A stretch of DNA of 64,000 bases from positions 2,480,001 to 2,544,000 of the forward strand of contig NZ_CP021780.1 of the NCBI RefSeq assembly GCF_002192415.1, given 5' to 3'. The notes beneath the pieces were generated by a model that was not told where the DNA came from, did no database searches, and saw nothing but the letters and a program-made list of their open reading frames with translations. The DNA is from Paenibacillus donghaensis. GTDB lineage: Bacteria; Bacillota; Bacilli; Paenibacillales; Paenibacillaceae. Of the stretch, positions 51,438 through 60,114 are shown in pieces (position 1 is the stretch's first letter; every line of letters begins with the position of its first letter). The translations under genes and the position numbers were made by a program.

Positions 51438-52036
51438 TGACATTGGTTGCTGTTTTTTCCACCAAAGATTTTGCCGTTGCCGTTGCTGATCGGCGCAGGG
51501 TTCAACTCAGTACCGGCGTCCACATGGATGATGTAAGGAAGCTTCATCAATTGAATGATCAAGTTATAGCAGGTTATTCGGGGATATATCTTCCTATTGG
51601 GAACAACAGATACCAAGGGCTGGCTGAGGAAATCATCATGGAGAACGGCGTTCTGGTTACTGCCATATCAACTGTGGAAGATGTAACTGATATCTATAGT
51701 AAGGCGCTGCGGAGGTATCTTGATGCAGGCATTCCGAAGGAGTCATTGGAGATAACGTTCCATTTTGGCGGCAAGGGCAGGGACGGAGGATACATGCTAG
51801 GGAGAGTCAGCTGCTGGGAAGACTTCCAGCCGATGCTGATGGAATCAAATGAGAATGGTCTGATCTGGAGCCTATCTCGTGCAGAGTATGCAGTAGATCC
51901 TTGGCTCACGGCACAGATTGCTTCTTTACCTAAGATCAATGATAAGGCAGTCAGGGATCTTGCGGTGTCCCTGGTAGAGCATACAGCGGAACGTGATGGA
52001 TATGTTAGTGGAACTTATGATCTGATCGTCATATAG
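51437..52036 (+). CDS. proteasome-like Ntn-hydrolase family protein
   Basis: 199 residues; ATG shares its A with the preceding stop. After Met removal Thr would be residue 1. TLVAVFSTKDFAVAVADRR aligns in style with proteasome/HslV beta subunits, with Asp at 17 and Lys at 34 (family Thr1, Asp17, Lys33). Later segments also alternate like the fold (VIAGYSGIYLPIG; SLEITFHFGGKGRDGGYML). Could be a protease or another Ntn hydrolase acting on fibre, head or host proteins. Family assignment is from motif pattern only. Confidence 0.55.
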   Translation: MTLVAVFSTKDFAVAVADRRRVQLSTGVHMDDVRKLHQLNDQVIAGYSGIYLPIGNNRYQGLAEEIIMENGVLVTAISTVEDVTDIYSKALRRYLDAGIPKESLEITFHFGGKGRDGGYMLGRVSCWEDFQPMLMESNENGLIWSLSRAEYAVDPWLTAQIASLPKINDKAVRDLAVSLVEHTAERDGYVSGTYDLIVI

Positions 52037-52058
52037 AATAACTCCGATTAATAGAAGT

Positions 52059-52118
52059 GCGCGCTCATATGATTTGAAGGTGAACTAACTCACCCAGATC
52101 ATCTGAGCGCTTGTTTTA
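52059..52118 (+). terminator. terminator of late operon
   Basis: GCGCTCATATGAT / ATCATCTGAGCGC with a looped insert, then TTGTTTT. The remaining 240 bp to the next gene hold no other clear feature. Confidence 0.75.
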
Positions 52119-52361
52119 TATATTGGATCATAGATATCTTGAAATGAGCTGCAAATAAGAGTAAAAGTGAATATATTTGAAGCCCGTAGCCCCCCTCCCT
52201 TTAGAATTCTTTTCTACGCTTTGGGGGACCGAACTGCCTCATTCGTTTTCGGCGCATGACCATTTCATATATGAGGGGGGGATAAAAAACATTGTCGGAT
52301 GTTGTTATGATATGTAATATCAAGTTAGAAGTAATAACTTACATATGAAAGGATTGTTAAT

Positions 52362-53174
52362 ATGCGACCTGAGTTTGAACAACTCCTAAAATCAGGATTA
52401 TATCATAAAGAGTCTTTTCCCTATTCTTCTCTCGAGCATAAATTAAATGTAATTGCATTTTTAAATCATGAACTAAAATATGATTGTTACTGTCCTGAGT
52501 GTGGTAGAGAGAGCATATTCAAGAGGAATTCTCAGGTGAGACCAACCATAGGTTCGCCTCCATCAAACCATGTCGTGTTAGATAAGAATACTCATAATTT
52601 GAAGTTTTTATGTTCACGTAATATTAATCACACCCTTCTATTCTTTTTTAATACGGATGAATCCGTAGACGGGGAAATAACTATAACAAAAATAGGGCAG
52701 TTTCCATCAACGGCTGATATTGCAAACGAGGCCACAAAGAAATATGTTAAGGTACTTGGGAGAGACCTGAGCAGAGAATTTAACAAAGCTATTGGGCTTG
52801 TTTCACACGGAGTGGGTATAGGATCTTTTGTGTATTTACGTCGAATATTTGAAAACCTAATTGAAGAGGCACATAGTGAGGCTAAAAGTGAAACAGACTG
52901 GAATGAAGAAGAGTATTTAAAAGCGAGGATGAATGAAAAAGTTGGATTGTTAAAAGGCCAGCTTCCTGAGTTTCTCGTTCAGCATAAATCATTGTATTCT
53001 ATCTTAAGTAAAGGGATACATGAACTAAGTGAAGAAGAGTGTTTAGAAATGTTTTCTATTGTAAGAAGTGGCATCGAATTAATACTTGATGAGAAGTTAG
53101 AAAAAATAAAGAAAGATAAGAAAATCGCTGAAGCGAGTAGGTCAATCGAAGCTCTGCATGTGAAATATAAATAA
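52362..53174 (+). CDS. zinc-ribbon protein with HEPN/DUF4145-like C-terminus, cargo
   Basis: 270 residues, ATG at 52362 after [16 protein letters not shown] near residue 43 and a later CSRNINH could form a zinc site. The C-terminal half is helical: [53 protein letters not shown]. The R-R-x-F-E...and K-G-I-H-E segments recall DUF4145/HEPN-like proteins. AT-rich and alone between the late-operon terminator and attR, a common slot for cargo or defence genes. Function not established. Confidence 0.55.
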   Translation: MRPEFEQLLKSGLYHKESFPYSSLEHKLNVIAFLNHELKYDCYCPECGRESIFKRNSQVRPTIGSPPSNHVVLDKNTHNLKFLCSRNINHTLLFFFNTDESVDGEITITKIGQFPSTADIANEATKKYVKVLGRDLSREFNKAIGLVSHGVGIGSFVYLRRIFENLIEEAHSEAKSETDWNEEEYLKARMNEKVGLLKGQLPEFLVQHKSLYSILSKGIHELSEEECLEMFSIVRSGIELILDEKLEKIKKDKKIAEASRSIEALHVKYK

Positions 53175-53185
53175 TAGAACATTAG

Positions 53186-53212
53186 GTCGCCTCTTATGGC
53201 GGCTTTTTCTTT
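53186..53212 (+). terminator. terminator after cargo gene
   Basis: GTCGCC-TCTTAT-GGCGGC hairpin followed by TTTTTC. Confidence 0.75.
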
Positions 53213-53309
53213 GAGTAGATATTCTGATGCTACAAGATATTTCATGAATATGTAACTCTAACGACTCGGGGAGGATGCATTTCAAAGATTTTGCTGGATG
53301 GAAAATCGT

Positions 53310-53474
53310 ACGACGCCTTACGTTGTCTCCATGATTGAGATCGCCGTCCTTTACATGCTTCAGGCGTTTGCCAATCTCAAGCAAAGATTGTCCCGCGATT
53401 TGTTTATAGCTGTTTATCTCAGCGGTGATAACCTGAAGACCAGTTGAAGTTAATAAATGAAAACGGTGCCCCAT
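53310..53474 (-). pseudogene. fragment of a DUF3102-like gene
   Basis: On the minus strand: [18 protein letters not shown], then [20 protein letters not shown]. This is the typical start of DUF3102 proteins found in phages and conjugative elements. The domain breaks off after about 55 residues, so it is a remnant near the right end of the element. Confidence 0.5.
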
Positions 53475-53547
53475 TGGTGCCCAATCGCTGATTTTTGAAG
53501 GTTAATCGCTGTGAGGAATGTTGAATAAACCCTTGATACATATGTCA

Positions 53548-53601
53548 TTACACAAAAATAATCGGGGCCCTATCTCTAGGGCCCCTTTCATGGGAGAGGA
53601 G
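53548..53601. repeat. right 54-bp direct repeat (attR-like)
   Basis: Identical to 38904-38957, including the GGGGCCC hairpin. From here to rsmD (53862) no gene is evident. Confidence 0.85.
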
Positions 53602-53861
53602 AAACCGGACGAAGAGCTTATGGGGAAACGTAAGCCTGCTTCTCGGTTGCTACGACATTTTGTGATGTCGATAATTACATGATGTCCCAGAATGACCATC
53701 CTTATACATAGGAATAAATCGGCAGCGAAAGTTGGCGGCGGTAGGCGATGTGACATATAAAGACAATCTTTTTATTTCGAGACGCAGATGTGGTACGATA
53801 GGCGTGGACTTATGCCTTTAATTGGCATAACAAACAGAGAACTAAGCAGGTGAGGAAATCG

Positions 53862-54470
53862 GTGAGAGTTGTATCGGGAAGTGCCAAGGGGCGGCCGCTC
53901 AAAAGTGTTCCAGGCAATGGGACTAGGCCGACTACCGACAAGGTGAAGGAAGCATTATTCAGTATGATTGGCCCTTATTTCGAGGGCGGAGCGGTACTTG
54001 ATCTGTTCGCCGGAACCGGTGGCCTGGGGATTGAGGCGTTAAGCCGTGGGATGGACAGTGCGGTATTTGTAGATATGGAGCACAAGAGCATTGAGACGGT
54101 TCGTGCGAATCTGAAGGCAGCCAGGGTGGAGGAGCAAGCAGAGGTCTACCGCAATGATGCAGCCAGAGCACTGGGTGCGCTGGCGAAGCGGGGCCGCAGC
54201 TTTGATCTGGTGTTTCTGGACCCGCCATACCGCCTGAAGCACGGGGATGAGCTGATGCTCAAAATGGCTGCCGCACAGCTTCTAAATGAAGATGCCATAG
54301 TGGTGCTGGAGCATGAATCCGGCTATGACTATCCTGCAGAGTTTCCAGGGTTTAGCAGAACCAGACAAGCGATATATGGAGAAACCACAATATCAATTTA
54401 CAAGTATGAAGCTGCTGCTCCGGAAGAGACGGAGAGTGGTGGGGAGGCACAGGATGAGTCTGCAAATTAG
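53862..54470 (+). CDS. rsmD: 16S rRNA (guanine966-N2)-methyltransferase
   Basis: About 202 residues from GTG at 53862, which gives the usual MRVVSGSAKGRPLKSVPG start; GTG at 53850 would add four codons. SAM motif VLDLFAGTGGLGIEALSRG near residue 46 and catalytic LVFLDPPYRLK near 120. Methylates G966 of 16S rRNA. Overlaps coaD by 17 bases. First chromosomal gene right of the element. Confidence 0.93.
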   Translation: MRVVSGSAKGRPLKSVPGNGTRPTTDKVKEALFSMIGPYFEGGAVLDLFAGTGGLGIEALSRGMDSAVFVDMEHKSIETVRANLKAARVEEQAEVYRNDAARALGALAKRGRSFDLVFLDPPYRLKHGDELMLKMAAAQLLNEDAIVVLEHESGYDYPAEFPGFSRTRQAIYGETTISIYKYEAAAPEETESGGEAQDESAN

Positions 54471-54972
54471 AAAAGAGCGTGTTGCCATTTATCCGGGCAC
54501 GTTCGATCCGGTAACCATGGGACATATGGATATTATTCACCGCGCGGCGAAGCAGTTTGACCGTTTGATTGTAGCCGTGCTTAATAATCTTAGCAAGAAT
54601 CCGCTGTTCTCCGTCGAGGAACGGACAGAGCTGCTGCGTCAAGCGACTGCAGATCTGCCCAATGTGGAGATCGACAGCTTCCGTGATCTGCTGGTGAACT
54701 ACGTGCGCCAGAAAGATGCGCAGGTAATTGTACGCGGAATCCGTACCGTAACCGATTTCGAATATGAGCTGCAGAATGCTTCCATTAACCATAACCTGGA
54801 CCCGAATGCGGAGACGATCTTTATGATGACGAATCCGAAGTATTCTTATCTGAGTTCAAGTGTGGTTAAGGAAATCGCCCATTTCGGCGGCAATGTGAGC
54901 GACTTCGTAACGCCTGAGGTGGAGCAGGCGATGAAGCTGAAATTCAGCCAGCGGGATGGCGCTTCCGGCTAA
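54454..54972 (+). CDS. coaD: phosphopantetheine adenylyltransferase
   Basis: 172 residues, ATG at 54454 after GGGGAGG; longer in-frame extensions overlap rsmD without homology. AIYPGTFDPVTMGHMDII holds the TxGH nucleotidyl-transfer motif, and YSYLSSSVVKEIAHFGG the ISSTxVR-type motif. Makes dephospho-CoA in CoA synthesis. Its 3' end overlaps the convergent ylbJ gene by 29 bases. Confidence 0.95.
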   Translation: MSLQIRKERVAIYPGTFDPVTMGHMDIIHRAAKQFDRLIVAVLNNLSKNPLFSVEERTELLRQATADLPNVEIDSFRDLLVNYVRQKDAQVIVRGIRTVTDFEYELQNASINHNLDPNAETIFMMTNPKYSYLSSSVVKEIAHFGGNVSDFVTPEVEQAMKLKFSQRDGASG

Positions 54973-56149
54973 ACAGGTAGACTGCTGCGGATAATGCCAG
55001 CAGCGCGAGCAGGAGAGCGCCTTGCAGGCTGAGCAGCTCAGGCAGCCGGCTCCAGGTGAAGGTGGTCTGCTGCGCGGCTGTTTGTGCGCCATCCGGCTCG
55101 GCAAGCACCGGAAGCTCGTTTGCGCGCAGTGCCTGCAGCGGCTTCCATACTAGCAGCGTAAGCACCGCAGCGTATAAGCTGTGCAGCAGCCGGACTGCAG
55201 CCATCGGCAGGAAGCGGACTCCCGCCGGCTTCAGCAGCGTTAGCGCCTGAAGCTGCGCGCAGATGCCGCTCCAGCCGAGTGCAGCTGACAGCAGGACCAT
55301 GGCCGGCAAGCTGCCGTTCAGGCTGCCGCTGTAGCCTGCTTCAGCGGTAATGGCGGCTGCGCCGAGGTGAAGCTCCAGCAGAGCGGCCGGAAAAGCGGGA
55401 GACAATAAGGGCAAGGCCTTCGTCAGCAAGCTGATGACCACGGCGAACATGATGATGTAACCTCCGGCAATCATCAACTGCTGGACTGCGGCAGCGACCG
55501 ATTCTCCCAGCAGCTTGCCGAAGCTGCGGCCATCGCGGCGATGGGCCTCTTCTGCAGCCAGCGCCATACGTCTATAGAGGGGTTTCCTGGAAGGCGGCGG
55601 TGTGCTAGCTTCGCGCCGCTGGAACAAGGAAGCGGTGAATCCTGCCAACAGTCCCGAGCTCCAGTGGATAAGTAGCAGAATGTACCCTGACGTGGGGCTG
55701 TGCAGGAAAGCGACGCCGATTACAATCAGCACCGTCACCGGGCTGGCAAAGTGGGCCAGCGCAGCCAAGCGGCCGGCTTCTTTGCTCGTTAGGCTTCCCT
55801 GCTGATGCAGCTGGCCTGTGCCTCCTGCCCCCGCCGGGAAGCCGGCGGTCATGCCCAGCGCCAAGGTCCAGGAGGCTGCCCCGGGCAGCCGGAATACCCG
55901 GGTCATAAGCGGCTCCAGCAGCACACCGAAGCCATGCACGAAGCCGGAGGCGGTCAGCATTTCGGAGAGGATCAGAAACGGCAGCAAGGCCGGAAAAACA
56001 AGGGTCCACCACAGCTTCAGCCCCTTTAGGGAGGCTTCAAAGGAGGCTTCCGGTGACAGTACGATGGCTACCGCGAGTAGAATGGCGGCGGCGCCTGACA
56101 ATAAGGGCAAGGATCCGGCGGCAAGGCGGCGGATTCCGCTTTTGTGCAT
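54944..56149 (-). CDS. ylbJ: sporulation integral membrane protein YlbJ
   Basis: 401 residues with about eight to ten hydrophobic segments (SGAAAILLAVAIVL, LWWTLVFPALLPFLILSEML, SPVTVLIVIGVAFL, GGYIIMFAVVISLLTKALP, and others) and nucleoside-recognition (Gate)-type sequences at LGMTAGFPAGA. YlbJ is needed for the spore cortex in Bacillus. ATG at 56149 after GGAGG. Convergent with coaD. Confidence 0.88.
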   Translation of the reverse strand: MHKSGIRRLAAGSLPLLSGAAAILLAVAIVLSPEASFEASLKGLKLWWTLVFPALLPFLILSEMLTASGFVHGFGVLLEPLMTRVFRLPGAASWTLALGMTAGFPAGAGGTGQLHQQGSLTSKEAGRLAALAHFASPVTVLIVIGVAFLHSPTSGYILLLIHWSSGLLAGFTASLFQRREASTPPPSRKPLYRRMALAAEEAHRRDGRSFGKLLGESVAAAVQQLMIAGGYIIMFAVVISLLTKALPLLSPAFPAALLELHLGAAAITAEAGYSGSLNGSLPAMVLLSAALGWSGICAQLQALTLLKPAGVRFLPMAAVRLLHSLYAAVLTLLVWKPLQALRANELPVLAEPDGAQTAAQQTTFTWSRLPELLSLQGALLLALLALSAAVYLFSRKRHPAG

Positions 56150-56282
56150 GGTTCAGACCTCCTTTTCATAACCTAAGGCGTACGGAGATATTATCAATTT
56201 ATGCAGGGCTGACAACCCTCATGACAAGCCAGTCCAAGTTAGCCATAGAAGCATATGCACCGCAGGAAAGAAGGGACGTGCA

Positions 56283-57320
56283 GTGAAGCAGCCTAAGTCC
56301 AGAATGGGATTACGCATCGCAGCTTACCTGTTCACAATTATCATCATTACTTATGTAGGTGTATTTATGAATACACCGTATATCGTCTACCAGCCCGGCA
56401 GTGCCTCTGAGGTGGCTCCGATGGTGAAGGTGGAGAATGCCGACGATTCAGAACAGGGTACCTTTATGATGACGACAGTGTCGGCCAGCTATGCGAATGT
56501 AGCGTTACTGGTGGCCTCTTATTTCAATAAATACGCTGAGGTCGTGACCAAGGAATCACGTCTCGGGGATAAAACCGAAGAAGAATATGCTGCCACCCAG
56601 GTCTACTATATGGACAGCTCACAGTCGCTTGCGGTTCAGGCCGCTTATACAGCGGCAGGTATTCCATATGAAGACGTAGTGGACTATATGTATGTGATTT
56701 CGCTTACCGATCCGGCCAACCAGGATAAGCTTCAGCCGGGCGACCGGATTGAGAGCGTGGACGGCACAGCTGTTACCGATCCCGATAGCTTGTCCAAGCT
56801 GCTGGCTGCATCCCAGATCGGTGACAAGGCCACTGTTACGCTGCTGCGTGCCGGCAAGGAACTGAAGGAGCAACTGACGCTGATTGAAGTTAAGGACTCT
56901 GCCGATGCGGCAGGCCGTCCCGGATTTGGAATAACGATCGGCGCCCTGCAAAAGGTAGAGCCTCAGCGTGAAGGCGTGGATGTTAGTTTCGCCAGTACCA
57001 ATGTGGGCGGACCATCCGCGGGGTTGATGTTCTCGATGGAGATTTACAACCAGCTGGTGCCGGGCGATTTGACCAAGGGCTACCGGGTGGCCGGAACAGG
57101 CACAATCAATGCGGCCGGGGAAGTGGGCGCGATTGGTGGTGTCAAGCATAAGATAGTGGCGGCGGAGCGCGAGGAGGCCGAGATCTTTTTTGTGCCTATC
57201 AAGAATTATGCGGAAGCCAAGGCGCGTGCAGACCAAATAGGCACAAGCATGAAGCTGGTGCCGGTCTCCTCGATGAATGAGGCGTTGAAATATATGGAGG
57301 AGCTTCCGGCTAAAAAATAA
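56283..57320 (+). CDS. ylbL: SepM/YlbL-type PDZ-Lon membrane protease
   Basis: 345 residues starting GTG at 56283. One N-terminal membrane anchor (AAYLFTIIIITYVGVFM), a PDZ domain near 130-210 (DKLQPGDRIESVDG), and a C-terminal Lon-type catalytic domain with GGPSAGLMFS (Ser) and GGVKHKIVAA (Lys). Outside-facing protease that processes membrane or signalling proteins. Ends 11 bases inside the convergent tmcAL gene. Confidence 0.9.
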   Translation: MKQPKSRMGLRIAAYLFTIIIITYVGVFMNTPYIVYQPGSASEVAPMVKVENADDSEQGTFMMTTVSASYANVALLVASYFNKYAEVVTKESRLGDKTEEEYAATQVYYMDSSQSLAVQAAYTAAGIPYEDVVDYMYVISLTDPANQDKLQPGDRIESVDGTAVTDPDSLSKLLAASQIGDKATVTLLRAGKELKEQLTLIEVKDSADAAGRPGFGITIGALQKVEPQREGVDVSFASTNVGGPSAGLMFSMEIYNQLVPGDLTKGYRVAGTGTINAAGEVGAIGGVKHKIVAAEREEAEIFFVPIKNYAEAKARADQIGTSMKLVPVSSMNEALKYMEELPAKK

Positions 57321-58548
57321 TCGGCGGCTCCAGATAGTCGCGGTAGAGGTCGGCCCGCAGCGGCTGCCTGAACGCTCCTGCATAAGCGGAAGCTGCCTGA
57401 ATATCGCGCTCCAGCTGGGGCAGGCTGCTTAATGACGGACGGATGATGACAGGCAGGGTTGCGCTGTGCTTCATTCGCTTCAGCAGCTCCCGGCCGCTCT
57501 GGCGGAAACCGAGCACCCGGATATATTGTGGTCCCTGTGCGAGCACGGACGGTGCCAGTTCCTCCTTGGAGTGGCCGAGCAGGCTATGGACGAGCAGGCG
57601 CTGCAGCCGGGTATGGGTGTAGCGTTTGCTCTTTAAGGCGTCAAGCAGGCCGGATACGGTGAACTCGGGAAGCTGGGACAGAACCCGCAACAGCCGGTTC
57701 TCCAGCCCTTCGTTCATATCATGCAGCCCGCGCAGTTCGGCCGCTCTGCTTGTCGTAAGGAGATGGAGCAGCGGGACGCGGAAATGCTCCAATGTAACCG
57801 GGCCTCTGCCTGCCGCATGCTCTCTCTCCAAGATGGACACGCTATATTCCGGCAGGTAGGCAGCCGCAGAGGCATCTTCCCGCAGCAGCTTGCGGATGGC
57901 GGTGGCGCTGGCAATGCTTGCTCCAGCCTCAGCAGGGCTGTGGAAGCCCGCTCCGGTGCGCGGCACAGTCAGCGGCTGCATGCGGCTGCCGAGCCGCCGT
58001 AGTGCGATCAGGTAATGCAGCCCCAGGCTGTTGTTCGGCTGGCGCAGTAGCTCGGAGGCATCCTGCGGTTTCTCCTCTCCCATGATAAGGCCCTCCCAAG
58101 CCTGCGCCGCCGCTGCGCTGTAAGCGGCGGGGAAGCTCTCGCCCAGCGCCAGCCGGCGGGCGAGCTCGTGCTGAAGTTCGCTGCTCTCATCGGCCAGGAA
58201 TCTGGCCAGGGGCAGCAGCGAACGCAGCGTGCCTGCTTCGGAGCCGAAGCACAGGCTGTCCGCGACGCCGGTCGCTTCCAGCAGAGAGACAGCTCCGAAG
58301 GCAAACCACTCTGCCGGCTGGACGGCATACGCCACCGGCAGCTCAAGGACCAGATCGGCGCCCATATGCAGCGCCATCTCGGTGCGCGCCTGCTTGCTGA
58401 CCGCCGCCGGCTCGCCGCGCTGGGTGAAGGGACCGCTCATGATGACAATGCTATGCTCAGCGTCTGAGAGTCTTTTGGCTTCGTTATAGTGATGTACATG
58501 TCCGTTATGTAAAGGATTATATTCGGCGATAATGCCAACCGTTGTCAC
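57310..58548 (-). CDS. tmcAL: tRNA-Met cytidine acetate ligase
   Basis: 412 residues (YlbM family). N-terminal nucleotidyltransferase domain with IIAEYNPLHNGHVHHYN (HxGH-like motif) and MSGPFTQRGEPAAVSK, then a helical tRNA-binding part. Uses acetate and ATP to make ac4C34 in elongator tRNA-Met. ATG at 58548. In its usual place between ylbL and yceD. Confidence 0.9.
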   Translation of the reverse strand: MTTVGIIAEYNPLHNGHVHHYNEAKRLSDAEHSIVIMSGPFTQRGEPAAVSKQARTEMALHMGADLVLELPVAYAVQPAEWFAFGAVSLLEATGVADSLCFGSEAGTLRSLLPLARFLADESSELQHELARRLALGESFPAAYSAAAAQAWEGLIMGEEKPQDASELLRQPNNSLGLHYLIALRRLGSRMQPLTVPRTGAGFHSPAEAGASIASATAIRKLLREDASAAAYLPEYSVSILEREHAAGRGPVTLEHFRVPLLHLLTTSRAAELRGLHDMNEGLENRLLRVLSQLPEFTVSGLLDALKSKRYTHTRLQRLLVHSLLGHSKEELAPSVLAQGPQYIRVLGFRQSGRELLKRMKHSATLPVIIRPSLSSLPQLERDIQAASAYAGAFRQPLRADLYRDYLEPPIIF

Positions 58549-58753
58549 AGCTGTCTCACTCCAGGTTTTGTAGTATTGGGGTTTCCCATGGTTACATCAT
58601 AGTTTGTCTGCCCGCCTGAAACAATATTTTAGCTAGTCGAATTCACAGATTGAGTGGCGAAACAGTATCTATATTAGGCGATTTTTTCCGTTCTGGGGCT
58701 CCGATACAGGATTCAACTTACTACGGAGTAACCTTAAAAGGCTATGGGGAGTA

Positions 58754-58946
58754 ATTAGATGCGAAAGTGCAGCTAATTTCAGCTGAAACTACTGTTATCG
58801 AGCGAATAAGTGCGAATCTGCAACTATTTTCGAGTAAATGGTTACTTGAACGCTCCGAATCCCAAATTAGCTGCGTATTCGCACTTATTTGCTCCAAAAC
58901 AGAAAAAAACGGTGAATTAGCTGCGTATTCGCACTTAAATCCGGTG
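58754..58946. repeat. second cluster of palindromic TTAGCTGCG-type repeats
   Basis: Four units start near 58754, 58801, 58862 and 58914, e.g. ATTAGCTGCGTATTCGCACT. Same form and spacing as the cluster at 20090-20278, including similar flanking words (GAACGCTCC). Confidence 0.75.
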
Positions 58947-59031
58947 GCCGCAGACTTATGTGGCGATCAAGAAGCTTAGTCTTTGATACTACAGGCGACA
59001 ATCGCTCGAACTTAATATAAAGGGAAAATGG

Positions 59032-59061
59032 TTGACAAAGTTATGTAAATATAGGTATAAT
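59032..59061 (+). promoter_or_regulatory. promoter of yceD-rpmF
   Basis: Consensus TTGACA (59032-59037) and TATAAT (59056-59061) with 18-bp spacing. Confidence 0.85.
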
Positions 59062-59088
59062 AAATTTTGTTTGTTTGGAGTGATAATT

Positions 59089-59598
59089 ATGAAGATTCAC
59101 TTTCGCAAAATTGCGAATGCCGACGAGCCTTTACAGCTCCATGAAACGGTGGATGTTAGTAGGGTTGTCAAAGGGCGCAAGGATATTCTGGCTGTTGCAC
59201 CACTCTCAGTAGACCTTAAAGCGCTGCCCGCGGGAGCCGATTGTGTGAACGTGGTGGGGAAGCTGAGTGGTGAGGTGGACATGTTATGTTCACGCTGTCT
59301 CACAGAGGTGAAGCGACCGATGAATGTTCCTTTTGCCGAGACTTTCAAGTGGCTTAAGCAGCCGGTTCTTCCGGACGATGAAGATGAGGAACTCATTTAC
59401 ATCAAGGATGAGAGTGTGGATCTTATCCCCTATGTGGAAGAAAATTTCGTACTGCACTTGCCGGATTCGGTATTGTGCAAGGCAGAATGTCTTGGTCTTT
59501 GTCAGAAATGCGGACAGAACTTGAACGAAGGCACCTGCAGTTGCGACAACACAGTGATTGATCCTCGATTCGCTGGGTTGAAAGACTTTTTCAAATGA
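59089..59598 (+). CDS. yceD: YceD/DUF177 family protein
   Basis: 169 residues, ATG at 59089 after TTGGAG; a longer frame from 59032 starts inside the promoter and is rejected. Cys pairs MLCSRCLTEV near 65 and GLCQKCGQNLNEGTCSC near the end may bind zinc. The family is almost always next to rpmF and is linked to 23S rRNA processing or accumulation. Co-transcribed with rpmF. Confidence 0.88.
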   Translation: MKIHFRKIANADEPLQLHETVDVSRVVKGRKDILAVAPLSVDLKALPAGADCVNVVGKLSGEVDMLCSRCLTEVKRPMNVPFAETFKWLKQPVLPDDEDEELIYIKDESVDLIPYVEENFVLHLPDSVLCKAECLGLCQKCGQNLNEGTCSCDNTVIDPRFAGLKDFFK

Positions 59599-59667
59599 AT
59601 AACAACAAGCACACCCTGCTGGACTCAGCGGGTTGAACCAACTAACTTAACAGGAGGTGTATCACAA

Positions 59668-59841
59668 ATGGCAGTACCTCAACGGAGAACGTCCAAAACA
59701 CGCCGTGACAAACGCCGCACCCACTTCAAACTGGTTGTGCCGGGCATGGTGAAATGCGAACAATGCGGAGAGCTGAAACTGGCTCACCACGTATGCAAAG
59801 TTTGCGGAACTTACAAAGCAAGAGAAATCATCAAACAATAG
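59668..59841 (+). CDS. rpmF: 50S ribosomal protein L32
   Basis: 57 residues, ATG at 59668 after [25 protein letters not shown] is the standard start; [18 protein letters not shown] gives the four zinc-binding Cys (C+ form). Start Met is removed and the protein sits in the large ribosomal subunit. A terminator follows. Confidence 0.96.
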   Translation: MAVPQRRTSKTRRDKRRTHFKLVVPGMVKCEQCGELKLAHHVCKVCGTYKAREIIKQ

Positions 59842-59858
59842 TTTGAATAAGTAACAGA

Positions 59859-59903
59859 CGGATGCTTTCCTAATTCATGGGGAGGCATCCGCTTCATTTA
59901 TTT
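59859..59903 (+). terminator. terminator after rpmF
   Basis: CGGATGC / GCATCCG stem, then CTTCATTTATTT. Confidence 0.75.
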
Positions 59904-59995
59904 GGGAGTGGTACTTCATCATGTTGGTGAGGTGCTATTTTTTTGCCGAAATAGCTGCTTGGAAGTCAAAGCTTTATTTTTGCTGCGGCATGCTT

Positions 59996-60024
59996 TATAC
60001 TACATATTAGTACCTGGTTCTAAT
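59996..60024 (+). promoter_or_regulatory. fapR promoter with FapR operator
   Basis: ATTAGTACCTGGTTCTAAT at 60006-60024 matches the known FapR palindrome (TTAGTACC...CTAAT). It starts five bases after a TATACT -10 (59996-60001), so bound FapR would block the start. Malonyl-CoA should relieve this. Confidence 0.88.
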
Positions 60025-60114
60025 TATTATCCAATACTCGCACTGATAAGGACAGCGGCCATTTCCCCGGCGGAATGCGTGGATGTCTGCATGTGCCAGG
60101 AGGTGAGCCGTCCC

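Larger units (their letters stand above)
38904..53601. mobile_element. 14.6-kb integrated element, satellite-like
   Basis: Bounded by identical 54-bp direct repeats. Content in order: integrase, coiled-coil protein, transglutaminase-like cargo, hairpin array B, HEPN-like cargo, HTH proteins and repressor, promoter/operator block, small genes, replication protein with iterons, ArpU-like regulator, HK97-type protease and capsid, fibre-like protein, Ntn hydrolase, zinc-ribbon cargo. No terminase, portal, head-tail connector or tape-measure gene is seen. It may be a phage satellite that needs a helper, or a reduced prophage. Confidence 0.75.

Noticed and set aside
52230..52290. 18-codon basic peptide on the minus strand (MRRKRMRQFGPPKRRKEF)
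   Set aside because: No convincing ribosome site; could be chance in an intergenic region.
53502..53756. 84-codon minus-strand frame across attR
   Set aside because: A frame through the GGGGCCC repeat; a similar frame arises at attL only because the repeat is identical.
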